A stretch of 60,840 nucleotides of DNA from Bacteroidales bacterium (GCA_020636775.1 JACJXF010000015.1:1-60840); one strand, 5' to 3'; counted from the stretch's first letter, positions 1 to 8,594 are shown. Numbers and translations: made by a program. The notes: a model not told the origin generated them from the letters alone.

Positions 1-59
1 AATTTGCAAATACCTAGATAACTTGACCCCTCATCCTGCTGGAATGGTTAGCACAAATG

Positions 60-76
60 CCTGTCCGGCCGGCAGG
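60..76. repeat. GC-rich imperfect palindrome
   Basis: A GC-rich near-palindrome (arms CCTG and CAGG around a CCGG/CCGG core) stands out from the AT-rich surroundings. It could be a dispersed palindromic element or a weak hairpin downstream of the DUF1338 gene. No T-tract follows it on either strand, so I do not call it a terminator. Confidence 0.35.
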
Positions 77-80
77 AAGG

Positions 81-112
81 CATTCACCCTTTCACTCATT
101 TACCCATTTACC
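81..112. repeat. Four tandem octamers, CATTYACC-like
   Basis: Four contiguous 8-bp units read CATTCACC, CTTTCACT, CATTTACC, CATTTACC. The period matches the octamer array at the far end of the window, whose reverse complement reads CGTTACCC-like, so the two may belong to one short-repeat family. The array lies just beyond the stop codon of the DUF1338 gene. Its function is unknown. Confidence 0.5.
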
Positions 113-126
113 ATCATCCTAATCTC

Positions 127-933
127 TCATTTCTTATAAAAATTAGTTGATTCAAAAATCTTATCCGCTGAGCTGGCAATAAAGCCCGAATAATAATGCC
201 CGTTTGCATCTTTAAACCTTTCGGCAAATTCATAATAGCATGCGGGAATTTCAAATACACCTTCTGTGAAGCTAACTTTTACCTGATCAGCCAGGGTACT
301 TGATTGTCGTAGAAGATCTGCTTTTGTACCTTTAATCTCTCCTCCTGAAGTATTCAGTTTAAATCCGGCAGCCTTAATGAATTCATTTAACTTTTCAATT
401 GTATTGTATTTCTTCAGTGCGTTTACACTAACGGTAAAATGGTTGGCGCGAAAACCAAATACATATAGCCAGGCTGCATATTCCGATTCTTCACGAAGTT
501 TGCTGTACACTTCAAATGAAGGCTGCGGAAAAAGACTGCCTGAAAAAATCAAATCATCGGAACGGTAAGTTTCATCAGGAACCTGGTTTATACTATGATT
601 AACAATATTCTGCAGGGAGTCAGAAAAATCCTGTAGAATAAGTTCCGATATAAAAACCCTGGGTGCCTTCTTATCGCCTGAATGCTCGTAATGTCGGGCA
701 AAGAGATGTTTTTCCTTAAATACATACTGCCCTTTTTCAACATAGCCATTTTTAATAAAAACCTTAGCAAGCACATCAATATTCATCCTTGGATCATTGA
801 AAGTACGAAAGGCAATATGATCATTTTCAACCTTTTCTCCAGCATCGGTAAATAATTTGTGAATTTTTCCTGCTGCCGGATTCTGATGGATATAATCTTC
901 CCAAAGTCTTTTAAAAATTTCCTGGTAATTCAT
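127..933 (-). CDS. DUF1338 family non-haem iron dioxygenase
   Basis: A 268-residue protein of the DUF1338 family. Characterised relatives (HglS/YdcJ-like) are Fe(II) enzymes that convert 2-oxoadipate to 2-hydroxyglutarate, in a fold related to vicinal-oxygen-chelate proteins. The metal ligands expected for the family are visible: His39 in NDHIAFRTF, His165 in RANHFTVSV and Glu235 in CYYEFAERF; Arg43 follows the first ligand. The SGGEIKGT...LRQSST segment (about 196-212) is also typical. There is no signal peptide, so it should be cytosolic. The gene is transcribed in the same direction as dps, which ends 31 bp upstream. No lysine-degradation gene is nearby, so the substrate is not fixed by context. 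Confidence 0.8.
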   Translation of the reverse strand: MNYQEIFKRLWEDYIHQNPAAGKIHKLFTDAGEKVENDHIAFRTFNDPRMNIDVLAKVFIKNGYVEKGQYVFKEKHLFARHYEHSGDKKAPRVFISELILQDFSDSLQNIVNHSINQVPDETYRSDDLIFSGSLFPQPSFEVYSKLREESEYAAWLYVFGFRANHFTVSVNALKKYNTIEKLNEFIKAAGFKLNTSGGEIKGTKADLLRQSSTLADQVKVSFTEGVFEIPACYYEFAERFKDANGHYYSGFIASSADKIFESTNFYKK

Positions 934-964
934 CTGATTTATAAGGATTTAAGTGGATATATAT

Positions 965-1441
965 CTACTTGTTTAAAAATGCCGAGTACATCCAGACAAG
1001 TTTCTCCTGTTCACGGATATAATCACTCATTAGTGCATTGGTACCTTCATCACCAGCTTTGTCGCTGAGAGTAAGCAATTCCCTTTGCAGACTGATAATG
1101 ATTTTAAAAGAGTTCAGTAAGTCGGCAACCGCTGTAAATCCATCTGAAACATACTTGCTCTCAGCAATTTTGCTGGTCTTTTTATAATCAGAATACTTGT
1201 GTTCAGGAGAATATCCCAGAGTAAGTATTCTTTCCGCCACCTCATCAATTTTCAAAAGCAGATCATTGTACAATTCTTCAAACTTCAAGTGTAGCTCAAA
1301 GAATTTTTCTCCTTTAATATTCCAGTGGTAACCTCTTGCATTCTGGTAAAATATAGAATAGTTTGCCAGTAAATAATTTAATTTTTCAGCTAATGTGGCC
1401 GAAAGTTTTGCGTCCAGCCCTATTGAATTTAATTTTTCCAT
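965..1441 (-). CDS. dps: Dps-like DNA-protection ferritin
   Basis: A ferritin-like protein of about 158 residues that should form a dodecamer, oxidise Fe(II) with hydrogen peroxide and store the iron, protecting DNA under oxidative stress or starvation. Ferroxidase ligands have Dps spacing: His39 (GYHW), His51, Glu55, Asp66 and Glu70 in the IDEVAER segment. I chose the ATG giving MEKLNSIGL; a GTG four codons upstream is possible. The basic N-terminal tail of E. coli Dps is absent, so direct DNA binding is uncertain. It is divergent from the acyl-phosphate operon, with about 300 bp of AT-rich control region between. Confidence 0.9.
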   Translation of the reverse strand: MEKLNSIGLDAKLSATLAEKLNYLLANYSIFYQNARGYHWNIKGEKFFELHLKFEELYNDLLLKIDEVAERILTLGYSPEHKYSDYKKTSKIAESKYVSDGFTAVADLLNSFKIIISLQRELLTLSDKAGDEGTNALMSDYIREQEKLVWMYSAFLNK

Positions 1442-1703
1442 TTTTATTTTCACTTTATAAATTACTAATCTAATGATAGATACAAATTCTTCTTTAAGTT
1501 ATGGATTACATAATTATTAATGAAACATATAATCAATAATCACAGATCCTATCCGGGAAACTATGCCCATTCTCTAGTATCAAATTTTCATGTATATAAC
1601 AACCGCCATTTAATTTTGATCAATTTAAAATTATTGTTTTATAACAGAATTATTGTCAGATATAAATCAGCTGAGATAAACCATGATTGTGATTTTTTTT
1701 ATC

Positions 1704-1711
1704 TAATTTTG
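1704..1711 (+). promoter_or_regulatory. Candidate -7 box for the pta operon
   Basis: TAATTTTG matches the Bacteroidota -7 consensus TAnnTTTG and lies 38 bp upstream of the pta start. No TTG or TTTG sits at the usual 19-21 bp upstream, so the assignment rests on the -7 match alone. The rest of the 1442-1748 spacer is AT-rich and shows nothing else I can name. Confidence 0.4.
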
Positions 1712-1748
1712 AAGGTAAAATAAAATTTATCTAAATAATTGATATTCA

Positions 1749-2756
1749 ATGGATTTGATTCATGAAATAAAAGAAAAAGCGAAACAGCATTCCATGAGAA
1801 TCGTTTTGCCTGAAGGTGGCGAAGAAAGAACTCTTAAAGCCGCTGACATTATACTTGAGGAGAACCTCGCCAGGCTATTCCTTATTGGCAATCCTGCTGA
1901 TATTCAGCAAAAAGCAAAGGGGTTTGGGCTTAAAAATATCGATAAGGCCACAATAATTGATCCTGTTTCGCATGTAAATAAAGCAAGATACGTTCAGCTC
2001 ATGCTTGATTTGAGAAAAAGTAAGGGCCTTACACAGGAAGAGGCAGAGAGATTAATTGAAGACCCGCTTTATTTAGGTGTTCTTATGATTAAGGCCGGTG
2101 ATGCTGACGGAGAAGTTGCCGGAGCAATGAATGCTACCGGTGATGTACTAAGACCTGCATTTCAATATGTTAAAACCATGCCCGGAATCAGTATTGTCTC
2201 AGGTGCATTTATCATGATTCTAAAGGACAAGGAATTTGGTGAAGATGGGCTTATGGTTTTTGCTGATTGCGCGGTTCATCCGGACCCTACCGACAGGGAA
2301 CTTGCTGAAATTGCTGTAGCAACCGGGAAAACCACCCGTGCTATTGCAGGCTTTGAACCCAGGATAGCCATGCTGAGTTTCTCCACCAAGGGAAGTGCCA
2401 AACATGCAATGGTTGATAAGGTTGTAAGTGCTACCAAAATAGCGCGGGAAATGGATCCGAGCCTGAAAATTGACGGTGAATTACAGGCTGATGCTGCAAT
2501 CATAGAAGCTATAGGAAGAAGCAAGGCGCCGGGAAGTGAGATTGCAGGAAAAGCAAACGTTCTGGTATTCCCAAGTCTTGAAACAGGCAACATTGCCTAC
2601 AAACTGGTTCAACGACTAGCCCATGCAGAAGCCATCGGTCCTGTTTTACAGGGAATGGCCGCTCCTATTAATGATTTATCGAGAGGTTGTTCAGTAAGCG
2701 ATATCGTTAACCTGGTGGCAATAACTGCCAATCAGGCTGCAGGAATGAAAGGTTAA
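1749..2756 (+). CDS. pta: Phosphate acetyltransferase
   Basis: A 335-residue single-domain PTA_PTB enzyme that converts acetyl-CoA and phosphate to acetyl phosphate and CoA. Length fits the short Pta class, which lacks the N-terminal DRTGG/P-loop regions of E. coli Pta. Family hallmarks are the LPEGGEERTLKAA start, the TRAIAGFEPRIAMLSFST and SAKHAMVDKV segments, and a C-terminal block containing VLVFPSLETGNIAYKLVQRL, GPVLQGMAAPINDLSRGCS and DIVNLVAITANQ. It is the first gene of a five-gene run with hbd, ackA, ptb and buk, so acetyl phosphate is passed to AckA two genes downstream for ATP formation. The ptb product has the same fold, but pta keeps the motifs of acetyl-specific enzymes. Confidence 0.95.
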   Translation: MDLIHEIKEKAKQHSMRIVLPEGGEERTLKAADIILEENLARLFLIGNPADIQQKAKGFGLKNIDKATIIDPVSHVNKARYVQLMLDLRKSKGLTQEEAERLIEDPLYLGVLMIKAGDADGEVAGAMNATGDVLRPAFQYVKTMPGISIVSGAFIMILKDKEFGEDGLMVFADCAVHPDPTDRELAEIAVATGKTTRAIAGFEPRIAMLSFSTKGSAKHAMVDKVVSATKIAREMDPSLKIDGELQADAAIIEAIGRSKAPGSEIAGKANVLVFPSLETGNIAYKLVQRLAHAEAIGPVLQGMAAPINDLSRGCSVSDIVNLVAITANQAAGMKG

Positions 2757-2826
2757 ATCATTAATCAGTAACTTATAAGACATACCAGGAATTTTCTCAA
2801 GAGAAAAACAGAAAAAATATAAAGAA

Positions 2827-3789
2827 ATGCAGGAGACATTAGAGGATTTTGCGCTTAGCAAAAGAATACAAAAAAAGGGAAGCATACAGAAGGTAGCCGT
2901 TATTGGCTGCGGAAGTATGGGTCAGGAAATTGCCCGCACCGTTGCTCAGCACGGAATGGACGTGGTTTTCATTGAAATAAGCGAAGCTAAGATAATGGAG
3001 GTTTTTGAGCAGATTGAGGCCCAGCTTGATGAGATTATTAACCACTGGGGACTAACCAAGGGCGAAAAGCGGGTTATTCTTTCCCATATTAAAGGTTCCG
3101 TTGATTACAATGACATAAGGGATGCCGATCTTGTCATCGAATCCATTAATACCCAAAAGCCGGGAACGAATATCGAAATGCGTAAGAATATTTTCAGGAA
3201 GGTGGAAGAGGTAGTTGCAAAAGACGTTGTTATTACCTCCAATAACTCCACCCTCATGATCTCAGAAATTGCAAGCGTTCTTGAGCATCCTGAGCGGGCT
3301 GCCGGACTTCATTTCATTTCCCCCTCCGCTTCCATAAAGATTGTTGAGGTAGTAAGAGGGATTGAAACCAATGATGCCACATTTGATTTCGTTATGAAAT
3401 TTGCTTCCATGATAGAAAAGCAGGCTATTATCATTAACGAATCGCCCGGACACATCAGTAGTCGTCTCATTGTAACACTCATCAACGAAGCCTGTGAAAT
3501 CCTGATGGAGGGTGTATCCAATGTTAAATGCATTGATACAACCATGAAAATGGGATATGGATTACTGTTTGGACCCTTTGAGATGGCCGACAGAATTGGT
3601 CTTGATAATTTGCTTAAATGGATGGATAACCTATACGGTGAATACGGAATGCAAAAATTCAAGGCAAGCCCCATTATTAAAAGGCTTGTACGGGCTGGTT
3701 ACCATGGAATGAAAGCCGGAAAGGGATTTTACAAATACGAAAACGGGAAAATTATCAGTCAGGCTATTACAGCAACTGAGTTTAATTAA
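2827..3789 (+). CDS. 3-hydroxyacyl-CoA dehydrogenase, Hbd-like
   Basis: A 320-residue NAD(P)-dependent 3-hydroxyacyl-CoA dehydrogenase; the family interconverts acetoacetyl-CoA and 3-hydroxybutyryl-CoA. A Rossmann motif GCGSMG follows a 20-residue N-terminal extension, and the C-terminal domain ends with the usual GYHGMKAGKGFYKYENG. The catalytic His lies in LHFISPSASIKIVEVV, with Glu in the VEVV part. Two signature spots are altered: the usual HFFNP is HFISP, and the usual SNTSS is SNNST. The GPFEMADRIGLD helix is conserved. Position between pta and ackA, just before ptb-buk, argues for a role in butyrate or other short-acyl metabolism, but no thiolase, crotonase or butyryl-CoA dehydrogenase gene is in the window. 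Confidence 0.8.
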   Translation: MQETLEDFALSKRIQKKGSIQKVAVIGCGSMGQEIARTVAQHGMDVVFIEISEAKIMEVFEQIEAQLDEIINHWGLTKGEKRVILSHIKGSVDYNDIRDADLVIESINTQKPGTNIEMRKNIFRKVEEVVAKDVVITSNNSTLMISEIASVLEHPERAAGLHFISPSASIKIVEVVRGIETNDATFDFVMKFASMIEKQAIIINESPGHISSRLIVTLINEACEILMEGVSNVKCIDTTMKMGYGLLFGPFEMADRIGLDNLLKWMDNLYGEYGMQKFKASPIIKRLVRAGYHGMKAGKGFYKYENGKIISQAITATEFN

Positions 3790-3815
3790 ATCGTTCACAC
3801 AAACAAAATATTAAA

Positions 3816-5030
3816 ATGAAAATTATTGTATTAAACTGTGGAAGTTCATCTATTAAATACCAGTTATTTGAGATGGAAACTACGGAAGTTCTTGCCAAAG
3901 GGGTTGCTGAAAAGATTGGTCTCCATGGTTCCTTTATAAAACACGAAAGAAACGACGGCATTCAGGTTAAGATTGAAGGAGAAATTCTCGATCATCAGGC
4001 AGGAATAGAGTACATTCTGGGTATTTTAAAAAGTGAAAAATACGGAAGCATCAAGGATTTTAATGAAATCGATGCCGTTGGACACCGCGTGGTTCATGGC
4101 GCTGAAGCATTCAAGGGAAGTGAATTTATTACTGAGGATGTTATCAAAGAGATGGAGAAATGCATCGATCTGGCCCCTTTGCATAACCCTCCAAATTTAA
4201 AGGGTATTTACGCCATGCAGGTACTTCTGCCCGATGTTCCACAGGTTGGCGCATTCGATACTGCATTTCACCAGACAATGCCTGCACATGCTTACATGTA
4301 CGCCATACCCTACTCACTCTATAAAAAATATGGACTCAGAAGATATGGATTCCACGGCTCAAGCCACCGATATGTTTCTGCCCGTGCTGCCGAGATTCTT
4401 AAAAAGGATATCTCGAAACTCAGGATTATTACCTGTCACCTGGGTAATGGAGCATCCATAGCTGCAATTGTCGGAGGTAAATCTATCGATACATCAATGG
4501 GTCTTACACCGGTTGAAGGTTTGATAATGGGTACCCGTACGGGTGACTTGGATGTCGGCGTTCTTCTTTACATCATGCAAAAGGAAAATATTGATCATTT
4601 TAATGCCAACATCCTTGTGAATAAGCATAGTGGAATGCTTGGAATTACAGGTGTTTCATCTGACATGCGTGAAATAGAAACCGCAGCCGCCGAAAAGAAC
4701 GAAAGAGCCATTCTGGGCCTGGATATGTATTATTACAGAATAAAGAAATATATTGGATCATATGCCGCTGCAATGGGAGGCGTTGATGCAATTGTTTTTA
4801 CCGGGGGAATAGGTGAGAACAGCCCCGAAGCCAGAGAAGAAGTATGTAAGAATATGGAATTTCTGGGACTGGAGTTTGACAATGATGGAAACAGGGGGAA
4901 AAGAGGAAAAGAAGTAATAATAAGTAAGCCGGGATCAAAGGTAATTGCAATGGTTGTGCCTACAAATGAAGAGCTGGTGATTGCAAAAGATACTGAGCAG
5001 ATCGTCCTGGAGTCGCTAAAAAATAAATAA
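3816..5030 (+). CDS. ackA: Acetate kinase
   Basis: A full-length 404-residue acetate kinase (ASKHA fold) that transfers phosphate between acetyl phosphate and ADP. Both signature regions are intact: LNCGSSSIKYQLFE at the N-terminus and GFHGSSHRYVS near residues 179-189. Catalytic and substrate segments HRVVHGAE, AFDTAFHQTMP, CHLGNGASI, GLTPVEGLIMGTRTGDLD and VFTGGIGENS are all present. It starts 26 bp after hbd and its stop is 2 bp before ptb, so translation of ptb is probably coupled. With pta it forms the acetate branch of the operon. Confidence 0.96.
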   Translation: MKIIVLNCGSSSIKYQLFEMETTEVLAKGVAEKIGLHGSFIKHERNDGIQVKIEGEILDHQAGIEYILGILKSEKYGSIKDFNEIDAVGHRVVHGAEAFKGSEFITEDVIKEMEKCIDLAPLHNPPNLKGIYAMQVLLPDVPQVGAFDTAFHQTMPAHAYMYAIPYSLYKKYGLRRYGFHGSSHRYVSARAAEILKKDISKLRIITCHLGNGASIAAIVGGKSIDTSMGLTPVEGLIMGTRTGDLDVGVLLYIMQKENIDHFNANILVNKHSGMLGITGVSSDMREIETAAAEKNERAILGLDMYYYRIKKYIGSYAAAMGGVDAIVFTGGIGENSPEAREEVCKNMEFLGLEFDNDGNRGKRGKEVIISKPGSKVIAMVVPTNEELVIAKDTEQIVLESLKNK

Positions 5031-5032
5031 TT

Positions 5033-5929
5033 ATGATTCCTGATACTCTGGAAGGACTGATAGGGCTTGCGAAATTAAAACCGAAGAGGAGAATTGCGGT
5101 GGCCGCGGCTGCCGATTTGCACGTGCTTGAAGCAATAAAAAAAGCCTGCGATCTCGACCTGGTTCATGCTCTTCTAGTTGGACCGGAAAAGGAAATCACC
5201 GCCATGCTGAGATCAATAGACCTGGATAGAAGACATTTTGAGATAATTGATGAGGAAGACGGCACAAAGGCATGTGTTACGGCTGTTTCATTGATCAGGG
5301 AAGGAAAAGCAGAAATCCTGATGAAGGGTATGGTACCCACTGCCTCTTTGTTAAAAGCAGTTCTGGACAAGGAAAAGGGATTAAAAAAACATGATACACT
5401 CAGTCATTTTGCACTTTTTCAAACCTCCCATTACCATAAACTACTGGGTATTAGCGATGCTGCCATGAATATAAGTCCCAACCTTGACGAAAAGGTGAAA
5501 ATCGTGGAGAATGCCGTTGAAATCATGAATCTATTGGGTATTGAAACACCTAAGGTTGCCATCCTCGCCCCTTTGGAAACCGTTAACAATAAAATTCAAT
5601 CCAGCGTTGACGCTGCGGCGCTCACAAAAATGAACCAGAATAATCAGATAAGGAATTGTATAATTAACGGTCCGCTGGCTCTTGACAACGCTGTATCAAA
5701 AGAAGCAGCCAGACAAAAGAAAATTGAATCGCCTGTTGCCGGAGATGCAGACATTTTAATCACTCCCGACCTGAATAGCGGAAATATTCTCTATAAATCA
5801 CTAATTTTCCTATCAGATGGACTGGCAGCTGCAATCATTGCAGGTGCCTCTGCCCCTATTGTACTTACTTCCAGGGCTGATAGTGAGGAAAGTAAACGTT
5901 ATTCGATAGCTTTAGCAGCAGCATTATAA
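5033..5929 (+). CDS. ptb: Phosphate butyryltransferase
   Basis: A 298-residue PTA_PTB family protein that should convert butyryl-CoA (or a branched or other short acyl-CoA) and phosphate to acyl phosphate. The Ptb-type layout is seen in the IAVAAAADLHVLEAIKKA start, in LMKGMVPTASLLKAVL, and in a C-terminal block DADILITPDLNSGNILYKSL followed by GLAAAIIAGASAPIVLTSRADS. It is shorter than and distinct from the pta product. Pairing with buk 11 bp downstream supports the butyrate-type assignment. Substrate range within C4-C5 acyl-CoAs cannot be told from sequence. Confidence 0.88.
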   Translation: MIPDTLEGLIGLAKLKPKRRIAVAAAADLHVLEAIKKACDLDLVHALLVGPEKEITAMLRSIDLDRRHFEIIDEEDGTKACVTAVSLIREGKAEILMKGMVPTASLLKAVLDKEKGLKKHDTLSHFALFQTSHYHKLLGISDAAMNISPNLDEKVKIVENAVEIMNLLGIETPKVAILAPLETVNNKIQSSVDAAALTKMNQNNQIRNCIINGPLALDNAVSKEAARQKKIESPVAGDADILITPDLNSGNILYKSLIFLSDGLAAAIIAGASAPIVLTSRADSEESKRYSIALAAAL

Positions 5930-5940
5930 AAACCAAACCA

Positions 5941-7047
5941 ATGGCTTTAAAACAGATTCTGGCAATTAACCCCGGCTCCACTTCAACAAAGATTGCAGTG
6001 TACCTGAATACAAAGGTGGTTTTCCTGAAATCCATTTCACATTCGCACGAACAGTTATCACAATATAAAAAGATCACTGATCAGTATGAATTCAGGAAAA
6101 ATATTATCCTGAAGGAACTGGAACATGCGCAGATTGAAACCGATAAAATTGAAGCGGTTGTTGGACGCGGGGGACTTATAAGACCTATTAAATCAGGGAT
6201 ATATATTATCAACGACAGGATGAAAAAGGACCTGCGCGAAGGGATTCTGGGGGAGCATGCCAGTAACCTGGGCGGACTTATTGCCGATGATATTGCGAAA
6301 AGCCTCCCGAACGCAAAAGCCTATATTGCCGACCCTGTTGTGGTAGATGAACTTGAACCGGTTGCCAGAATTGCCGGGCACCCGCAGTTCACTCGTATGA
6401 GCATCTTTCATGCCCTGAACCAGAAGGCCACAGCCCGATCCTACAGCCGCCTTCTTAACACAAAATATGAAGAGCTGAATCTTATCATAGCCCATATGGG
6501 TGGAGGAATTTCGATAGGCGCTCATAAAAAGGGAAGGGTTATTGATGTAAATAATGCACTGGACGGAGAAGGTCCTTTTTCCCCTGAAAGATCCGGTACC
6601 CTCCCCGTAGGTCAGCTTATTAAAAAATGCTTTGAGAAAGACAGCAGTCTGGACGATATGAAAAAAATGATAACCGGTGAAGGCGGACTCATGGCCTATT
6701 TCGGTACCAACAGCGCTTACCAGATCGAGTTAATGGCTCTTGACGGCGATGAACATGCGCGCCTGATTCAGGATGCCATGTCGTATCAGGTTGCCAAAGA
6801 TATTGGTGCCATGGCTACTGTATTAAACGGAGAGGTCGATGCCATCATTCTTACCGGTGGAATCGCAAATAACCCCATGGTTGTGGAATTTATTAAAAAG
6901 ATGGTTACCTATATCGCTCCTGTCATAATCTATCCGGGTGAGGATGAGATGCACGCTCTGGCTATGAATGGACTTATGGTTCTTAAGGGCGAAGTTGAGC
7001 CCAAGGAATATAATGAAGAAAATATGGTCGATTATCGCCAGCAGTAA
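5941..7047 (+). CDS. buk: Butyrate kinase
   Basis: A 368-residue ASKHA-family kinase closest to butyrate and branched-chain fatty-acid kinases; it makes butyrate and ATP from butyryl phosphate and ADP. Motifs: LAINPGSTSTKIAVY at the N-terminus, VVGRGGLIRPIKSGIYIIND (about 73-92), ASNLGGLIADDIA, FHALNQKATARSYSR, IAHMGGGISIGAHKKGRVIDVNNALDG and a C-terminal ILTGGIANN. It is the last gene of the acyl-phosphate operon. With ptb it gives a second substrate-level phosphorylation route parallel to pta-ackA. Isobutyrate or 2-oxo-acid-derived acyl groups (compare the IorAB genes in this window) are alternative substrates. Confidence 0.92.
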   Translation: MALKQILAINPGSTSTKIAVYLNTKVVFLKSISHSHEQLSQYKKITDQYEFRKNIILKELEHAQIETDKIEAVVGRGGLIRPIKSGIYIINDRMKKDLREGILGEHASNLGGLIADDIAKSLPNAKAYIADPVVVDELEPVARIAGHPQFTRMSIFHALNQKATARSYSRLLNTKYEELNLIIAHMGGGISIGAHKKGRVIDVNNALDGEGPFSPERSGTLPVGQLIKKCFEKDSSLDDMKKMITGEGGLMAYFGTNSAYQIELMALDGDEHARLIQDAMSYQVAKDIGAMATVLNGEVDAIILTGGIANNPMVVEFIKKMVTYIAPVIIYPGEDEMHALAMNGLMVLKGEVEPKEYNEENMVDYRQQ

Positions 7048-7122
7048 TTCTTATAGCTTATAAATAGAGCTATTTTACAAATTAATCCAGCCCAGGCCCT
7101 GGTCTTTATATTTTCAGAATAA

Positions 7123-7130
7123 TATATTTG
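7123..7130 (+). promoter_or_regulatory. Candidate -7 box for the sulfatase maturase
   Basis: TATATTTG is an exact TAnnTTTG match 30 bp before the maturase ATG. No clear -33 TTTG is seen. It lies after a weak ATAGCT/AGCTAT hairpin (7053-7073) followed by TTTT that may end the buk transcript. Confidence 0.4.
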
Positions 7131-7160
7131 CAGTCATGAGTCACGATAATATAAGCTGAC

Positions 7161-8513
7161 ATGGATATTCTGTTTACAGATGCTCAAAAACGTTCCGGCC
7201 CTGCTGCCTTTAACATAATGGTGAAGCCCATAGGGCCTGTCTGTAACCTGAATTGCAGTTATTGCTATTATCTTGAAAAGAAAAACCTATATCCCGGAAA
7301 AACCGATTTCCGCCTGGACGATGGATTACTTGAAAATTTTATTCGTGATTATATTGCTAATCAGGATGTTCCGGTTGTCACTTTTACCTGGCAGGGAGGT
7401 GAGCCAACACTTCTTGGAATAGAGTATTTCGAAAATGTAATACGGCTTCAAAAGAAATATGCCAATGGGAAAACCATTGAAAATGCGTTTCAGACAAATG
7501 GCACACGACTGAATGATGAATGGTGTATCTTTTTCAAGAAAAACAATATTCTTGTTGGGATTTCAATTGACGGAGAAGAACATTGTCACGATCACTTCAG
7601 ATTAAATAATTCCGGAAAGCCCAGTTTTAAAGAAGTGATGAAGGGAGTTAGCCTCCTTCAAAAACATAAGGTCGATTTTAATACTCTCACGGTAATAAAT
7701 TCCTATAACGTTCGCTTTGCTCTTGAAACGTATCGCTTTCTGAAACGGATAGGCAGTACCTTTTTGCAGTTTATTCCCATAGTGGAAAGATCTGTCAATA
7801 AGCCCGATAAATCAGGTATATCCCTTGTCCCACCCTCCTATGGATCAGAAGCCACAGTGACCGGCTGGACCGTAAATGCCAGTGAATTCGGGCAATTCAT
7901 GATAAGCATATTCGATGAATGGGTAAGAAAAGATGTGGGTCGTATATTTGTTCAGCTTTTCGACGTTACACTTGCCAACACAGTAGGTGCCAAACCCGGT
8001 CTTTGTGTATTTTCGGAGACCTGCGGCGATGCCATGGTAATGGAGCACAATGGCGACCTGTTTACATGCGACCATTTTGTTTATCCTGAGTATTTCCTTG
8101 GGAATATTTCTGAAAAACCCATGATGGATATGGTGAGGTCGCAGATGCAATTCGATTTCGGAATAAATAAGAGAAACTCCTTACCTGTTTACTGTTTGAA
8201 ATGTGATGTCAGACATCTTTGCCATGGCGAATGCCCGAAACACCGTTTTATTGACACTCCCGACGGGCAGGCCGGCTTAAATTACCTCTGTGCGGGCTAT
8301 AAAGACTTCTTCCATCATACCAAGCCCTACATGGATTTTATGGCTAAAGAACTCCTGGCCAAAAGGGCTCCTGCCAATGTAATGAACTGGATAAGGAATA
8401 AGGAAAGTCAGGTGGTTAAGCCTGTTCTGCCTGAAAGAAACGAGGCTTGTCCCTGTGGCAGCGGCAAAAAATTTAAAAACTGCTGTTACGGAAAGCCTTT
8501 ATATCAATTCTGA
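7161..8513 (+). CDS. Anaerobic sulfatase-maturating radical SAM enzyme with SEC-C tail
   Basis: A 450-residue radical SAM/SPASM protein of the anaerobic sulfatase-maturating type. Such enzymes oxidise the active-site Cys (or Ser) of sulfatases to formylglycine. The SAM cluster motif is C28-x3-C32-x2-C35 (CNLNCSYC), followed by the TFTWQGGEPTLLG segment. SPASM-type cysteines follow in CVFSETCGD, FTCDHFVYPEYFLGNI, CLKCDVRHLCHGECPKHRF and CAGYKDFF. The last 25 residues form a separate SEC-C zinc-binding motif (C430, C432, C441, C442 in CPCGSGKKFKNCC), better known from SecA. A Cys-type sulfatase gene lies about 2.7 kb downstream on the other strand and is a likely client. The gene stands alone between buk and ldh. 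Confidence 0.9.
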   Translation: MDILFTDAQKRSGPAAFNIMVKPIGPVCNLNCSYCYYLEKKNLYPGKTDFRLDDGLLENFIRDYIANQDVPVVTFTWQGGEPTLLGIEYFENVIRLQKKYANGKTIENAFQTNGTRLNDEWCIFFKKNNILVGISIDGEEHCHDHFRLNNSGKPSFKEVMKGVSLLQKHKVDFNTLTVINSYNVRFALETYRFLKRIGSTFLQFIPIVERSVNKPDKSGISLVPPSYGSEATVTGWTVNASEFGQFMISIFDEWVRKDVGRIFVQLFDVTLANTVGAKPGLCVFSETCGDAMVMEHNGDLFTCDHFVYPEYFLGNISEKPMMDMVRSQMQFDFGINKRNSLPVYCLKCDVRHLCHGECPKHRFIDTPDGQAGLNYLCAGYKDFFHHTKPYMDFMAKELLAKRAPANVMNWIRNKESQVVKPVLPERNEACPCGSGKKFKNCCYGKPLYQF

Positions 8514-8565
8514 TATACATCTTTTATTTTCCCTGTTTTCAAACAAGTTCCTGATGCAGTTGTTT

Positions 8566-8594
8566 GCATATCAGAAATGATATCTGCTTTTTTT
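8566..8594 (+). terminator. Intrinsic terminator after the sulfatase maturase
   Basis: A hairpin with ATATCA/TGATAT arms and a GAAA loop, extended by a GC pair across a two-base bulge, is followed by seven T residues. It lies about 53 bp past the maturase stop and before the ldh ATG, separating the two transcripts. Confidence 0.55.

Noticed and set aside
2276..2593. 105-codon open frame antisense to pta
   Set aside because: It lies wholly inside a well-conserved gene, has no family resemblance and no start signals; a shadow frame.
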